From: Rhipicephalus microplus
Lineage: Eukaryota; Arthropoda; Arachnida; Ixodida; Ixodidae
Length of the DNA: 64,000 nucleotides
NCBI RefSeq assembly: GCF_043290135.1
Contig: NC_134709.1
Location: 69,926,456 to 69,990,455, forward strand
Direction: 5' to 3'
This document shows, piece by piece, positions 1 to 12,715 of this stretch. A program made the translations under genes and the position numbers. A model generated the notes under the pieces. It saw nothing but the letters and a program-made list of their open reading frames with translations. It did not search any database and was not told the origin of the DNA. Within the stretch, counting starts at the first letter, position 1, and every line of letters begins with the position of its first letter.

Positions 1-1446
1 ATAAGTAACAATAAGAACTTCAACTAAAAATACAAAATTCAGATGAAAGAAGAAGCAAAGCAAACGCCAACAACCTAAGCAGGCCACAATGCTGGAAAAG
101 TTCTTCCACAGCGTGCAGGAGCAACCGAACAAAGAATGAACTCACTATACGCTCCAGTAGGACGAGATCAAAAACATATGTGTGACTTTTAAAGGCTGGT
201 ACGCTACCGAACTGCCAGTCCTAATCGCGTTTCCTAACTTTTCTTTATTCCCATGGAAGCAGGGCCGACAGAGTCGCTCTGATAACTTTCCTGAGCTGTA
301 ATCAGCTTTTCTGCCAAACCGATACTTTTGTTACTTGGGTGCGTCGGTACGCCAATGACCACCATAAATAACGCCCGCTCTCCATGTACCGCCGCACCCT
401 CTCTCGCGCTTGCGTAGCAGCCACGGACTCTTCCGCCTCATTCACTTCTAGCTCCCATACAACCGGAATCCATCGCAATGTTACGTTTCTGAAACTAACA
501 CGAAGGTGTAAAGCCTTCTAGGCAGGAGGACCGTCATTAGACGTCGGGGGTCGTACGAATCTTGCCGGATCGATGGGCTCTTACGGAGCTCCCTCTGGTC
601 GGTTGTGATCGCTGCCTCGGCCACATTATCCAAGCGCGAGCTTTATATTCCTCCTCAAAATACGAAAAGCAACCATTGGTGGCGTCGGTGTAAACATGAT
701 GTGATTACATCATCGTCACGAAACGTGACATTACGGCGCCATCACATGACACCAGTGATTGGTCAAAAGTCGACCAATTCTGGACGCACTGGGAAACAAT
801 GTGAAGGGCCTGCGAGGAGCTTGTAGGCTTGCGATCAAGAAGGTATACTGCTAAAACACCTTCAGTATGGGAAGTTTAAAAAGCGTGGTAATTTGTGGGC
901 AAATAAATACAATGAACTAAGATAACAAAGAAGAGAAATGCTGTTTTTGCTGAGGCGTTCTAGACAGCTTCATTCGACAGCCGCCTTCATGAGCCACATT
1001 TTAACGACAGCACGTTGAAGGGCCTGTTTGGCAGAAAGTTCAGCTTTTCTGTCATTTGTTCTAAGAAAATATCGGCACTAGCCGTGATAAATGCGATAAT
1101 AGCGATACAAACTTCAAATACCATGGTTCTAAGCTGAAATTGAAGCCGCGTGTGCTGCTTGCAAAGAAGCTTCTCTGACAAAGACTGAGCCCAATGGTTG
1201 AAGCTGCCTCAGAAAGAACTGTGTACATTCTTCATGTATATATAGGGCTCTTATTATCGCATGCTACAATGCGTTCGTTTTGCTCTATTGCTGATCGTGT
1301 AGTGTGTATTTATTCATTATTTATTGAAGAATACCTCAGAGGCCACGAACACATTGAGGCAACGAAGGTATAATAGTGAATGGAGAAAAACGCAGGACTC
1401 TTAAAGTAGCAATGCAGTATACACCAGTGAAACTCAACAGCACATG

Positions 1447-1448
<2 letters not shown>
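1..1448. other. No recognisable gene
   Basis: I find no convincing coding region. A short open frame at 605-826 (+) has no recognisable domain and lies in sequence with small inverted repeats, for example attggtc/gaccaat around 757-777, which suggests an old degenerate repeat. The rest is unremarkable mixed-composition DNA. Confidence 0.5.

Positions 1449-1497
<49 letters not shown>
1449..1497. repeat. (AT)n microsatellite
   Basis: About 24 uninterrupted AT dinucleotides. It creates an artificial Tyr/Ile-rich open frame on the minus strand, which should not be read as protein. Confidence 0.97.
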
Positions 1498-1499
<2 letters not shown>

Positions 1500-1500
<1 letters not shown>

Positions 1501-2384
1501 CTTTGTAGGAGCGGCGGCCGCGAGAGTGCTGACTGTAGGAATAAGAGAACAATGACGACAATCATGGGTGCGCTCGTGGGAGGCGGCAGCTGCTGGCAGT
1601 GGCCAGTTGCGACGGACGCATAGAAGATTAAACATGATTCCTGCTCGGACTCTACATCTTCCTTGAGGATTTCTGTCCAGCCACAGCCCCGAAATCTATA
1701 AATTTGGCGTCCAACGGGAAGAACTTCACCCTTGAGCCATAGACATCGAGGTACCTGACAGGCCGCAACCATGGGCTTGACGATGCCGGTGACTGTCCCG
1801 ACCTTTTCCGCCCAAGACATGAGAGAATCACTCCTAGACTTCATTGACAGCCTTTTCGGGCACTCGACGGTTAGCGGCTTCAAGGAGTCTGACATGCTCT
1901 CGCAGGCCGTACGAGTTGCCCCGTGTGGTGCCGTAGAATAGCGTCTTCAATCTCCCTTCGATTCCTGTAGCCAGTTTGTCACGGCATTTCGGAAGAGTTG
2001 CTGCCGCGGTGATCTACGACTACCGTATCTGACGTGAGCTCGACATCCGAACGCGACACCCAGAGGAAGGCCTGCAAGATTATGCTTGCGCCATGCAGGA
2101 GCGCCTCCGTCGGGTGGACGAACCCCACTGCTCTTGAGACGGTTAAGGTCTCGCACTCGCTTATTACTCTGGTTGCCATTTTTTTATTCATGAAGGTGAA
2201 ACGTGGCAAAAGTAGCAAAATTATAAAACGAAAGCACAACGTAGTTTTATGGTGTGTTCAGTTTCTGTCCCATTGCCTTGTCTACAGGTGTGAGTATCGC
2301 TTTGTCACACATTAATAATAATACGCATTGATTTCAAAACGTTATAACTTCCAATTTCATTGGCATATGGAGATTTTTCGCCGT
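1500..2384. other. Unrecognised region with two adjacent minus-strand open frames
   Basis: Two consecutive minus-strand frames, about 2156-1947 and 1895-1500, are separated by a stop and have moderately protein-like composition. I cannot match either to a family. They could be a decayed transposon or chance frames. No splice-site or promoter signal stands out. Confidence 0.25.
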
Positions 2385-2470
2385 AGGGCCCAAGCGTAGG
2401 GTAGCGAACCGGGCATGTGCCTCGTTAACCTCCCTGCCTTCTCTCTTGTTGTTCTTGTCTTTCTATGCAC
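2385..2470 (+). mobile_element. 3' UTR remnant of an I-like LINE
   Basis: The segment reads as a pyrimidine-rich 3' UTR with the core gggtagcgaaccgggcat followed by a cctccctgcctt-type tract. The same core recurs on the minus strand at 52312-52421 and, more diverged, on the plus strand at 60950-61010, in both cases just downstream of a LINE ORF2 C-terminus. It is therefore probably the 3' end of another copy of that family, lying directly upstream of the next LINE piece. Confidence 0.55.
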
Positions 2471-2494
2471 CGAGTTTAACTCCTGCATCTAAAC

Positions 2495-3725
2495 CATCGA
2501 TACCCCCTTAGTGTCTTATTCAACCTACAGTGCATGTTAATGTACCACAGATCCGGGGGAAATATGAGCTTTCATCGCCCGTGCTGAAACAACTGTCTCT
2601 TCTTCTTTTGCACGAGAAATATTCAGACAGTGTACATATATATACCGATGGCTCCACAAACCACCAGTGTTTGTCAGGTGCAGTAGTTGTCTTAGCAATA
2701 GGTGTTACCATCAGCTTTAGGACTGACCACTCTACGGCGTCTACAGCAGCAGAACTAGCTGTTTGCACGCTGCACTTTGTGTGCTCAATCGGGAACTACC
2801 GCAACAATGGTCAATTTTCGGTGACTCAAGGGCTGCCCTACAATCTGTGCTCTCAGCATTGCGTCGAGGGCCGTACGAACAGCTTGTTTTCAAAATTCGA
2901 TGCTTTCTCCACACTTCACACGAAAAAGGGCATCATGTGATGTTTAAGTGGCTGCCAAGTCACTGCGGCGTCATAGGGAATGAACAGGCCGATACTGCCG
3001 CGTGGGCAGCTCTTGAAGGAACACGAGGAGAAGCCATGTCACTTTCGCGGACCCATGCTGCCGTTAATAATAGCGTGAAATCACGTTTTCACTATGGTGC
3101 CCACCAAACAACGAGACGAATCATCAACACCCCCTGTCCTATTTGATGGCTCTCCGCATGCCCACTGGGCTCAACCGAAGAGAAGCCACCCTTCTTCATC
3201 GCTTATGGCTAGGAGTGCCATTTTCAAAATCTTAATCATTTGTCATAGTAATAGACGACAACGCTCTCTGCGATGCCTGTACCACATACTGTGCGACTGT
3301 CTATTTTATGACATCCAGAGACGGTCCCTGGCGTCCGCGCTTGCGCGCATCGACAACAGCCAAATGCATGTGGACACTATTCTTTCAAGTGCTCGAGAGA
3401 AGACATTGCAACAGAAGGCGACAAAAGCTCTGGTGAAACTGCTACGCGACGCGGACTTGAACAAGCGGCTGTAACAGAAATAGCACACACCGCGAAAGAC
3501 AAGACTAGACTATGACTGAGTGTACGCGCGTGTGCTGCCGAATGTGCTGTGTTTATCTGTCTTCCCTCTCTCTTCTCTATCTTTCATCTCCTCCCTCCAC
3601 CTCCCATGCACAGAGTAAAAAACCGGCTGCCTATAGGCTGGCTAACGTCCCTGCCGTTCTTTTCCTCCTTTTTTCCTTCCTTCTTTATTCAGCGACGGCA
3701 CACACGTGAATTGCACTGGATAGTC
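2495..3725 (+). mobile_element. I-like LINE 3' fragment: RNase H domain, ORF2 C-terminus, 3' UTR
   Basis: This is the end of ORF2 of a non-LTR retrotransposon. An RNase H domain reads across one frameshift near 2763. The first acidic residue sits in YTDGS (about 2641-2655), the second in TAAEL, the third in FGDSRAAL and the last in GNEQADTAA (about 2980-3000), so all four catalytic positions survive. The WLPSHCG motif precedes the last. After a second frameshift near 3100-3146 the C-terminal region follows (HILCDC, then a basic tail ending at 3474). A pyrimidine-rich 3' UTR runs to about 3725, where a SINE starts. Upstream reverse transcriptase is absent, so the copy is 5'-truncated. An RNase H after the reverse transcriptase is typical of the I group of LINEs. 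The copy is non-functional. Confidence 0.85.
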
Positions 3726-3732
3726 AAATGAC

Positions 3733-3968
3733 CCTGCCATGGCGGTCTAGTGGCTAAGGCCCAGGCTGCTGACCCGCAGCTGACGGGATCAAATCCCAGT
3801 TGCGATGGCTGCATTTTTGGTGTAGGTGAAAGTGCTATAGGTGTATGTGCTCTGATTTGGGTGCTGGTTAAAGAATCCAGGTGGTCGGTAATTTCCGCAG
3901 CCCTCTACTACGGCGCCTCGGTTATTTATGTGGTGGTTTTGGGAACGTAAAACTGAGATATTAATAAT
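3733..3968 (+). mobile_element. Ruka-like tRNA-derived SINE (diverged)
   Basis: The tRNA-like head has a near-consensus box A (cggtctagtgg, 3743-3753) and a box B with one change (ggatcaaatcc, 3786-3796). The body shared with the other copies here follows: a gatttgggtgctggttaaagaa-type segment, ccctctactacggcg, then a ggtggttttggg-type end. It lies immediately behind the LINE 3' UTR. I could not identify a clear target-site duplication, so this is an old copy. Confidence 0.85.
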
Positions 3969-3969
3969 G

Positions 3970-5975
3970 GGTCAGGAAATGTGGTCCATGTTTACCTTTT
4001 GATGAATGCTCCTGTTTTCGCGAACGTAAATTCACGTTCCTTGTCGTTTAGTGACTCGGAAAGACGTTTGTCCACTAGACGGAAATATGCGTGAATGAGC
4101 TGGCGTGAGAACACGAGCTTTCCTCAAAACGTAAAGCTAGGCCACATTTGCCTTCCTAGTCTAATTAACGTAAGTCTGTGCCATTGCTGAATAAAATTCA
4201 TATTCGCGGTAGAAGTAGCGAAATGCTTCTCAAAGAAAATGCCTCTCAAAAGTTTTTTGAGAAGGATTTCAATAGAAAATCAATAATTCCTTAATAATGC
4301 TTTACTGTCTCTCTCGCCGGCAAAAAGGAAGGTTTTAGATCATAGGTTGTGCTCAGGGTAGTATGTATCCAGGCAATTTTTTGAAACTTGCTGCGCATGC
4401 CTATGCTTAGAAATATTTTTTACTATTTGCTGAATAAACTGTCCAAATCTCCCCTCAACTACTTCTGTCGCCACTTTTATGGCGCCGAAAACGGCGATTT
4501 TATAACGGCTTGCCCTCCATGCACCTATGATGCTGATATAACAGAGCTGTACTAACGCTTTCTTTTGGTTGATAATGCAACTACCACTCATAGACCGATC
4601 ATATCTGCTTAATGCTCTTTATCCTATTTGTATCCTGATTCCTTCGGTAGCTCACGTAATTAAGGTTGCTTAATGCAGAACTCTTTTTGTCCTTCTTGCA
4701 TGGTCCTGCCCCAGCCCTGTTTGTTCCCGTCCTTGTTACTTGAGCTTTACGTTTCGCATCAGCAGTCACATACTGTCTCAAGTAGGGGCATTCCCAAATC
4801 ACTTCCAGTGCACACCACCTCCCCCAAGCTATGGCAAAGCGTTGCTCTTTTCCGAGATGGTCGAAAGATAAAGCTTGCGATATATTAATTCTCGTATCTA
4901 TTGCTTGCTTTTTCAATACGAAAAATCCTATTTGTTTACAATACGTGCACTGTTTCATGCTGCATGCAGACCCTCCGCTGCCTGAAATGGCGGCCACAAA
5001 ATGTTACACGTTCGCAATATGGCACGTAGAGTTCTGCAACTCTTCGATCCAACACTCCGACGACGAGCGTAGATGATATACGAACGAGTACTCATTTGTG
5101 ATGGTGGTTTTCAATTCCTGGTAGAATATGTCCGGAAGCTAAGGGAAAAGATTGTTCTCAGGCGGTCTTTCTATAGAGCAGCTGGTGCCCTACGCCATCT
5201 GGCGGACGAATCATAACGTTATCCGCCTATAATGCTGCAGTAAAAAGTGGAACAAAGATGTACCCTAACGCTCCCACTCTTCTGGATGCTTCTTTCTTCT
5301 CCCAAAGTCACATTGTAATATCGATAGATCATCGCAGATACGACCCTCTACAGTCACCTGACTCTCGACAAAAGAAGTTTTCGAGCCTGAAGCTGGCACC
5401 GTCAGAGCAACGAAGACGCGACTCATTTATGAGTTCGACACCTGGGCCCATGAAATATGGAAGCCCAGGACCGTGTCAACGCTTTTTATTGTCACCAAAC
5501 CGACAAATGCTGCTCGTTCTATTTGGGGTGAGTCCCGCAGAAATGCGCTCTGTTACCTTCCATGGAGTCAGGATTCGATCAAGCGTCACAGTTTCCACTG
5601 TATATCCACATTGAAGGCAATCACGATGAGATCTATAAATAAAGCGCTCTTTAATACGAAAGTGCTCAGTGCCACCTGCCGCATTTTCATAAGCCTTTGC
5701 TGCGAGGTCCGAGAGAAAGGTTTGCTCAGAACACCATTAGCTACACCTGGCGAAGAGGTTTTCGAAGAACGCAGACGCAATCTATTACGGGGACGTGCGA
5801 CGTATGAGCTGTCTTTGTTGATTTTTCGGAGTCCCGGCTGCAATAAAACCTAAGTTTCCGTTATTTATGCTAGAGCCACCACTGTACACAGCTGTGCACT
5901 GTAGGTGGGAACGTTGAAGCACCTAGATGCTGCTTCACGCCCATGCCGATGACGACTGTAAAAAGTCGCGTAGGC
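3970..5975. other. No recognisable gene
   Basis: Several open frames of 80-130 codons occur on both strands (4599-4997 minus; 5258-5614 and 5473-5853 plus), but they overlap one another, have no recognisable domain, and are about as long as chance predicts over this much sequence. A small inverted repeat, tctcaaaa/ttttgaga, lies near 4245. Nothing else is supportable. Confidence 0.5.
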
Positions 5976-6219
5976 GTGTTGTACGTACACGCCCGCCGTG
6001 GTGGTCTAATGGCTAAGGTATTCGGCTGCTGAAACGCAGGTCGCGGGTTCAAATCCCGGCAGCGGCGGCTGCATTTCCGATGGAGGCGGAAATGAGTTAG
6101 GCCCGTGTGCTCAGATTTGGGTGTACGTTAAAGAACCCCAGTTGGTCGAAATTTCCGGAGCCCTCTACTACGGCGTCTCTCATTGTCATATGGTGGTTTT
6201 GAGACGTTAAACCCCACAT

Positions 6220-6253
<34 letters not shown>

Positions 6254-6269
6254 TGTGTTGTACGTACAC
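5976..6269 (+). mobile_element. Ruka-like SINE with perfect 15-bp target-site duplication
   Basis: A full-length tRNA-derived SINE occupies about 5991-6254. Box A (tggtctaatgg, 6002-6012) and box B (ggttcaaatcc, 6046-6056) match the RNA polymerase III consensus exactly. The body is followed by a (TCAA)n tail of about eight units (6221-6252). The insertion is bounded by identical 15-bp direct repeats, gtgttgtacgtacac, at 5976-5990 and 6255-6269. Intact promoter boxes and a perfect duplication indicate a young insertion, presumably made with the machinery of a LINE supplied in trans. Confidence 0.96.
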
Positions 6270-7522
6270 CGTGCACGATGATCTTCTGTCGCGCTACTCA
6301 TCCGTAAACGATTCATTTGGCGAAGACGCTTGTAAGCGCCGCCACAGGCGGCAGTGGATGACGATTGAGCACTACCCACAGCGTCCACTCCTTCCGCCCA
6401 AAAGCCATTAGAACCGCCGCCCAGCGAAATTACCAAGTGGCTTCCATGCGTTCAGATGTTTTCTTTAACAGCCTTGTACGTCAGCGTACTTCCTTGTCAT
6501 CGTTTCCTGACAGTATCTGAACATCATGTTAATAACAGTGGAGGCTTTTTAGCGCTACACCAGACGACATATCCCAGCGTTAACTCATCAAAGACGGTGG
6601 GAGGCTGTTGGAGGTGTTCTCGATAGACAATATTAGTTGAGCGTTCACTACCTGAGCTGATCGGAGGCAGGCGCCCATTCAGAATAACCGGCTTCCTTTG
6701 TCCGCACAGCTACTGCCGATGCTCAACTGAATATGCAACGCGAGTGGGAATCGCCATGCACTTTTCAGTGTACAACTATATAGCGTACCCGAAATGCGTG
6801 TTTTCATTTACTGAATGTTGCGGTGAGATTGGTCCACTGAAAATGCAGCAGTGGGATTCTGGTTCGCCTCCTCGTAAGTCTTGCGGTGGTAGCACTTAGA
6901 CAAATGCTGCCATAAGTTTTGCGGTTATTTAACTCAATGAAGGGTACTCAAAGAAGTGAGTTACTGCTATGAGGTAGTTTCCAATATGCTATTGCGTGGA
7001 TCATCAATTTCGTAGCTCGGAATGACTGCGGAACGCATGTATTCATCATCCAAAACGTGCTTTCAACTTACCAAACTAGGAGTAGTTGCCGCCTAGTTCG
7101 GAGAAAATTTGCTGACAAGGACCAGAAGGCATCAAATATTCTAAATTGAAAACTTCACATAGTTTACTGTTGGGCGATGCGGTGCTTTGACATAGAAATG
7201 ATCGTGAGAGTGCAACAAAACACGCAGATGCTAGTTTGTTTCTTTCAGTGTGTCGTGTTTTGCTGTGCTCCAACGAAGTTTTCTAACTGTAAACGTTCGC
7301 GTAATACAAAGACATACTGAACACTGTCAAAAGTCTAGCTGCCGTCAACAAAGAGTGCACAAGAAACATTGTTGATGTCGAACGTTGTATCCCACTGATC
7401 GAAGAAGTCTTCGAATAGTGTTTGATTGCTTTGGCCTCACTGAAAACCTAACTGACATTGTGACAAAATGTTGCGGATATCAACGAAGCATGTTTTCGTT
7501 AATAACAAACGTTTACTAGTAT
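6270..7522. other. No recognisable gene
   Basis: Mixed-composition DNA with only short open frames (6245-6436 and 7076-7273, minus) lacking any domain. I see no repeats shared with the rest of the window. Confidence 0.5.
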
Positions 7523-9240
7523 TTGATATATAAAAATCCAGAATTGACGTCGAAAGATAATATTAAATTTCATACCGCACACTGCTTTTATGGAGAGGTT
7601 TGTTCCTGTTTTATTATACACAACTATATTTCAGCGTTGGATTTTTACAGAGATCTGTACAGTAGCCGGGGGGACAACTACGACCTTAATACTATAAGAG
7701 CTAGCAGTAACCCAGATGACACCCCACTAGTGATGATAGAAGAAGTCAGAAATGCCTTTTAGAGCATGCAAAGAGGCAAAGCTGCTAATGAGGATCAGGT
7801 AACATCAGATTTGCTGAAAAATGGAGGACAGATTGTGTTAGAAATACTAGCCACCCTGTTTACGAGGTGTTTCCTGATGGGAAGAGTACCAGAGTCTTGG
7901 AAGAATGCTAACATCATCTTAACACATAAGAAAGGAGATGACAAGGACTTGAAGAATTACAGGCTGATCAGGTTGCTCTTCGTAGTTTACAAGCTATCTA
8001 CAAAGGCAATAGCCAACAGAGTTAAGAAAACATTAAAATTCAATCAACCAAAGGAACAAACACGATTTCAAACAGGCTACTCAACAATCGACGACAATCA
8101 TACTATCAATCAGCTAATAGAGAAATTCTCAGAATATAGCCAACCACTACACATAGTCTTGATAGAATACGAGAAGGCGTTTGATTCAGTAGAAATATAA
8201 GCAATCATCCAGGCACTGCGGAATCAGGGCACAGATGAAGCATATATAAACATCCTGGAAGAAATCTACAGAGAATCAACTGCTACCATAGTCCTTCATA
8301 AAAAAAGCAAGAGCATACCAATCAAAAAGGCTGCAAGGTAGAGGGGTACAATTTCCCCAATGCTATTTACCGCGTGCTTAGAGGAGGTTTTCAGAAACCT
8401 AGAATGGGAACAGTTAGGGATAAGAGTACCTTAGTAACCTGCGTTTCGCCGATGACATTCCCTTGCTGAGTAACTCAGGGGGCGAACTGCAACTCATGAT
8501 TACGGAGTTAGACAAGGAGATCAAAAGGTGGATCTTAAAATGAATCTGCAGAAAACAAAAATAATGTACAAAAACCTCGGAAAAGAGCAGCGCTTCGAGA
8601 TAGGTAATAGTGCACTTCAAGTTGTAGAACACTATGTCTACTTAGGGCAGGTAATAACCGCGGAGCCGAACCACGAGATTGAAGAACTAGAAGAATAAGA
8701 ATGGGGTGGAGCACATTTGGCAAGCACTCTCAGATTATGAAGGGTAGATAGCCACTATCCCTCAAGAGGAAGGTATATAACAGCTGTATCTTGCCGGTAC
8801 TTAGCTACGGAGCAGAAAGCTGGAGACTTTCAAAGAGGGTTCAGCTTAAATTGAGGACGACGCAGCGAGCAATGGAAAGAAAAATTGTATGTGTAACCTT
8901 AAGACACAAGAAGAGAGCAGAGTGGATTAGGGAACAAACGGGACTAAAGGATATCATAGTTCAAATCAAGAAGAGGAAATGGGCATGGGCCGGGCATATA
9001 GCACGTAGACAGAACAACCGCTGGTCAATAAGGCTAACTAACTAGGTTCTCAGAGAAAGCAAGCGGTTAGGGGGAGACAGAAGGTTGGGTTGGCAGATGA
9101 GATGAAGGATTTTGCGGTTATAAATTGGCAGCAGCAAACACAGGACCGAGTTAACTGGCGGAATATGGGAGAGGCCTTTGTACTACAGTGGACGTAGTTA
9201 GGCTGATGATGATGATGATGATGATGACGACGACAATGAT
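7523..9240 (+). mobile_element. RTE-like LINE fragment (reverse transcriptase to 3' end)
   Basis: Reverse transcriptase of an RTE/BovB-type retrotransposon, 5'-truncated before the endonuclease. In order: DFYRDLYSS (about 7640); GKAANEDQV; the NANIILTHKKGD block; motif A in EYEKAFDSVE (about 8165-8195); the ISPMLF block (about 8350); the catalytic FADD box at 8445-8456; then LSYGAESW and a WAWAGHIARR-type thumb/C-terminal region (8800-9040). In-frame stops (7760, 8198, about 8339) and later frameshifts make it inactive. The 3' end is a short (TGA)n run, 9203-9239. Simple-repeat 3' tails in place of poly(A) are characteristic of the RTE clade. Confidence 0.88.
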
Positions 9241-12200
9241 ATTTCATCTAACTGCCAAACTTGCCGCCTATGTTGAGCATATATGCACCCTGCTCAAGAG
9301 GAACACCGGGATCATTTAGCATATGTTTATGTAGTCGCGGAGTGTAGTATATATATTCACAACATATTAACATACTATTCCAAACTCACCCGAGGCCATT
9401 TTCTGGCTTCCCTCTCCGTCAAGTTAAAAGAAGCGTTGTGACTTCTTTTTGTTGCGGATTTAGAGGAGTTTTCCTGCATGTATTGTCTGTCAAAAATTGT
9501 GAAGAAAGAAAAAGTCTTGACATGGGCAAAATACACTTCGATTGCCGCCCTACTAAGACACACAAGACGAAGTCATTCTGTTTGAGTGAAAAGAATGTTT
9601 TTGTAACGAACTTAGCTTACACCTATAAAATTCCTGACCATTCACATCTTTCTTCAACATCTTTTACTTCAGCATTGACAAAAGAGTATGCGGAAACCTC
9701 ACAAGAGTAGTTGAAGCACACGAACTTTCTGAAGAAGATCTGCGTTAAATGGAGTGTTGTTGGTTTGTATAACAATTGCGGTAACGTTTCAGGAAGAGAT
9801 ATTTGAGTCGCTGCGCAAGATGACCAACACAGCTTATGTGCCAATCGCTTCTCTTACTAGAAAACATAATTTACTCATATGCGTCACTTAATATATGAGA
9901 TGATTGATCAGTTGTTGCATGCGAAGAAAAACTTTGCATGACATTCGAGTTGTGACCATCGTGATTCCATTTGGCTCTAGTACCAACAGCGTAGTCTTTT
10001 TCCCATCAACACTTTGGGATATCTGTCTGCCCTATGTACTCCATTTTATGGCCATATTTATTCCTCATTTGGTTTGTTTTATTCTCTTCTTTTTCATCAT
10101 TTTTCCTGACCATCAATTTTTCAGCAACATTTCTCTGTGTTTTTCGTTCCAACCACCACGGTAGGTTTAGGAAGCAATACTGAGCGCTTCAATAACCACG
10201 CATCCAATAAGTGAGTCTTTGCGGTATCTTCGTTCCCTATTCTTTTGCGTGCCGGTAGATGACGTAGCTTGTCCGACGGCAACTTTCAAGCAGGGACGCT
10301 TTGCGCTTCCTTGAAAAGCCCACTGATAATGCGCAGAAAACACATAAACGTAATAAAAACAAATGTATGAATGTTTCATCAAATACGCCGTCGATGCCAT
10401 CTCTGTATTCCGCTCGGATGCCGTTCAATCAGCCGAAGTTGCGGATAAATTTTAATCGCGACTACTTTGAATGAATTATTCTAATCCAGACTAGTCTAAA
10501 GAAATGTGCACGCATTTTCTGGTTGTCGCTTTTCATTTACTTATAAGTTCCGCCCAGTAGCTGCCAAGCATCGGTAACTCGGTGTAGGCGTGTTAGGAGG
10601 TTTATTCCGCATATATGACTTGCAAATAGGGGGCTCGCTCTACTTTAGGCACCCGCCCGCACATTCCTTGGCGTTTGATCAGGTGCTTCTCCGGTTGCTT
10701 TTTTTCTAAACACACGTTTTTTGTTGGCAGAGTTAAGAAGAAAGGCGTTAAAAATAAATTGCCGTGAAAAAGTGCGTTTATCTTGTATTACCTCGCTAAA
10801 AAGGATTTACTCAATTAACACGTGGGCGTGTATTGACACTCCTTAACCGGCCAATGAGGCCAACCAAGCGTATTCATTTTTATTGCTCTGAGTGCCACAA
10901 AGTAGTGAGAAAAGCCGCTGTGAGGAAAATATGATACTCTCGTCAACCTTTCTCTGATAACCTCTCGTTCTTCGCTAATCTCTCAGTGTAGCCTAAAATT
11001 GTAAGGCTGCCGTTGCGTATATTTAAAAAAAGAGCCAGAGCTCAAGCTAAAAGTAGCCAAAGTGGCCATGTCATTTAGTTTGAGCGCAGAGCGCAGATTT
11101 TCATCCAAATTGGAAAAAAGTGCCGATAAATGTAGAGTTCTTAGTAATAAACACTAAACATGAGGATTTTAGATATGCAAAAACGGGGTATAACGAGCCC
11201 AATATTTTCCCCCTTGCATGGTCGCTAAGCCTCGAACAAGTTGCAAATAAGTAAAAATGAGTATTATACTTTTAGCGCGCCTGCTTTGTTTGTCTACAAT
11301 TGATAGAGTTCTTGGAAGAGTAATTGTACGCCATAGCAACTCAGCAGGAACATCAGATGTTGAAGCTATTATTTTATTCTTAAAGCCGTGGATAGTGACA
11401 GCTACAGTATTAGAGTTGAACCAGTGCACCATCAAGTAGCGAAATATGGCAAAAGATGAACAGTCTGGATTAATTTCGTTGCGGATGTCTCCTTGGCGCG
11501 CTGCGTTTCGGCATCAGAGTCAGGCATCAGCCCTGATCTCTCCTGATATGCCCACGTAACTCCATCGTCAAAGACAGTAGAGTTCTCGTTAGGGGTGCTC
11601 GATGCGCACCACTCTGCTGGATGGGGCAAGGACATGCGCGTGCATAGGCCAACGTGACGGTGTTACGACAGGAAAGCTTGCAATTGAGGGTTATTCTGTA
11701 GACCTGTTTTCTGTTTTCTCTTCAAATGTACGTATGTTGATCAGTAAATGTGCTAAAATAAAAGTTTGAGATAGCCAGAAACGAGGTAGGGCACCAGCCT
11801 GAAATTTTGTCGCCAGAGAAGGTCGCTAAGTAGCCACTTTCACGCAAAGTAGCCGCCAACGGCAACGATGCCTGAAACCAACGTACAGTTTCGCAGTTTT
11901 TTTTTTATCGCAGAAGGTCTTTCTACGCTGGGTTGTTTTATCTGCATGAATTAAATGCAAAAATCCCAGTGATTACGAAAATGGTGAGTGTCGGGAATAG
12001 TTCAAAATATCCTGCCTATTCTGTTAACGAATTTGTCTTGTTTTACTTCATAACCTAAAATGAGAGTGGTATTTCTCGCAATAAAAAAAAAGCTTATGTA
12101 TCTTCATGTAACAACTCGCACACAACAAATAAACAAATTCTGAAAGTCTCTATTACAGCTCTGTCAATGTGACAGAGCTTTGTAAACAGTTGAAGCTTCT

Positions 12201-12682
12201 TATAAGATTGTCTACGAAGACCCTCGTGCCTGGTGATGGGGCAGGTAATATAAAAGCAGGTACCTTGAGTAGCAAGTCATAAGATTTGCATATGCATGCT
12301 AAGTTTCCTCATTTTCAATGAAGAGTTTCCTTTCGCTCTCTCAGAAATGAGGTCTTAATAAACGTATGTTATATGCACCGAATGCCTACTTTCCCGGCTA
12401 ACTTAATCGTGTTCTTGCTTTTGCGGCCCTTGGCTTCATTGGAAAAGGGCTGTATATGATTATGCAAATAAAATAGATGAGAAAGTATCTTATAGACTCA
12501 TATTATATTAACAGTACGCGAAGGCCATCCCATTAGTATATTTCGACTCAAGCATTATAAAAACGTGTAATGTTTCTCAAATGACTTGACTGATTATCCT
12601 ACTACCAATAATTTTTAAATATTTCACTCAGTCATCACTACTTTGGATTTGTCATAGAATCTTGTTTAGCTTACCCAATTTC
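9241..12682. other. No recognisable gene; AT-rich
   Basis: Short open frames only (9438-9710, 9904-10164, 10167-10400 minus, 11169-11435 minus), none with a recognisable motif. Small islands share the word ggtcgctaag (about 11220 and 11825), which may mark an old duplicated repeat. Apart from this I see nothing. Confidence 0.5.
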
Positions 12683-12715
12683 TAGTTTTGGGACGTTAAA
12701 GCACACATATCGATC
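12683..12715 (+). mobile_element. SINE tail remnant
   Basis: About 30 bases (gttttgggacgttaaagc and a following acacatatcgatc) match the 3' end of the Ruka-like SINE body. No head or box is present, so it is a short relic, possibly a heavily 5'-truncated insertion. Confidence 0.55.

Noticed and set aside
2530..3146. Cellular RNase H gene
   Set aside because: The domain is followed by a LINE C-terminal region and LINE 3' UTR and has frameshifts, so it belongs to a retrotransposon.
4599..4997. 132-codon minus-strand frame as a gene
   Set aside because: A frame of this length is expected by chance several times in 64 kb. No motif, and opposite-strand frames overlap it.
5991..6065. Functional tRNA gene
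   Set aside because: The box A and box B spacing looks like a tRNA gene, but no complete cloverleaf can be drawn and the segment continues into the SINE body shared with the other copies. The same holds for the heads at 3743, 29463, 40919, 52861 and 59391.
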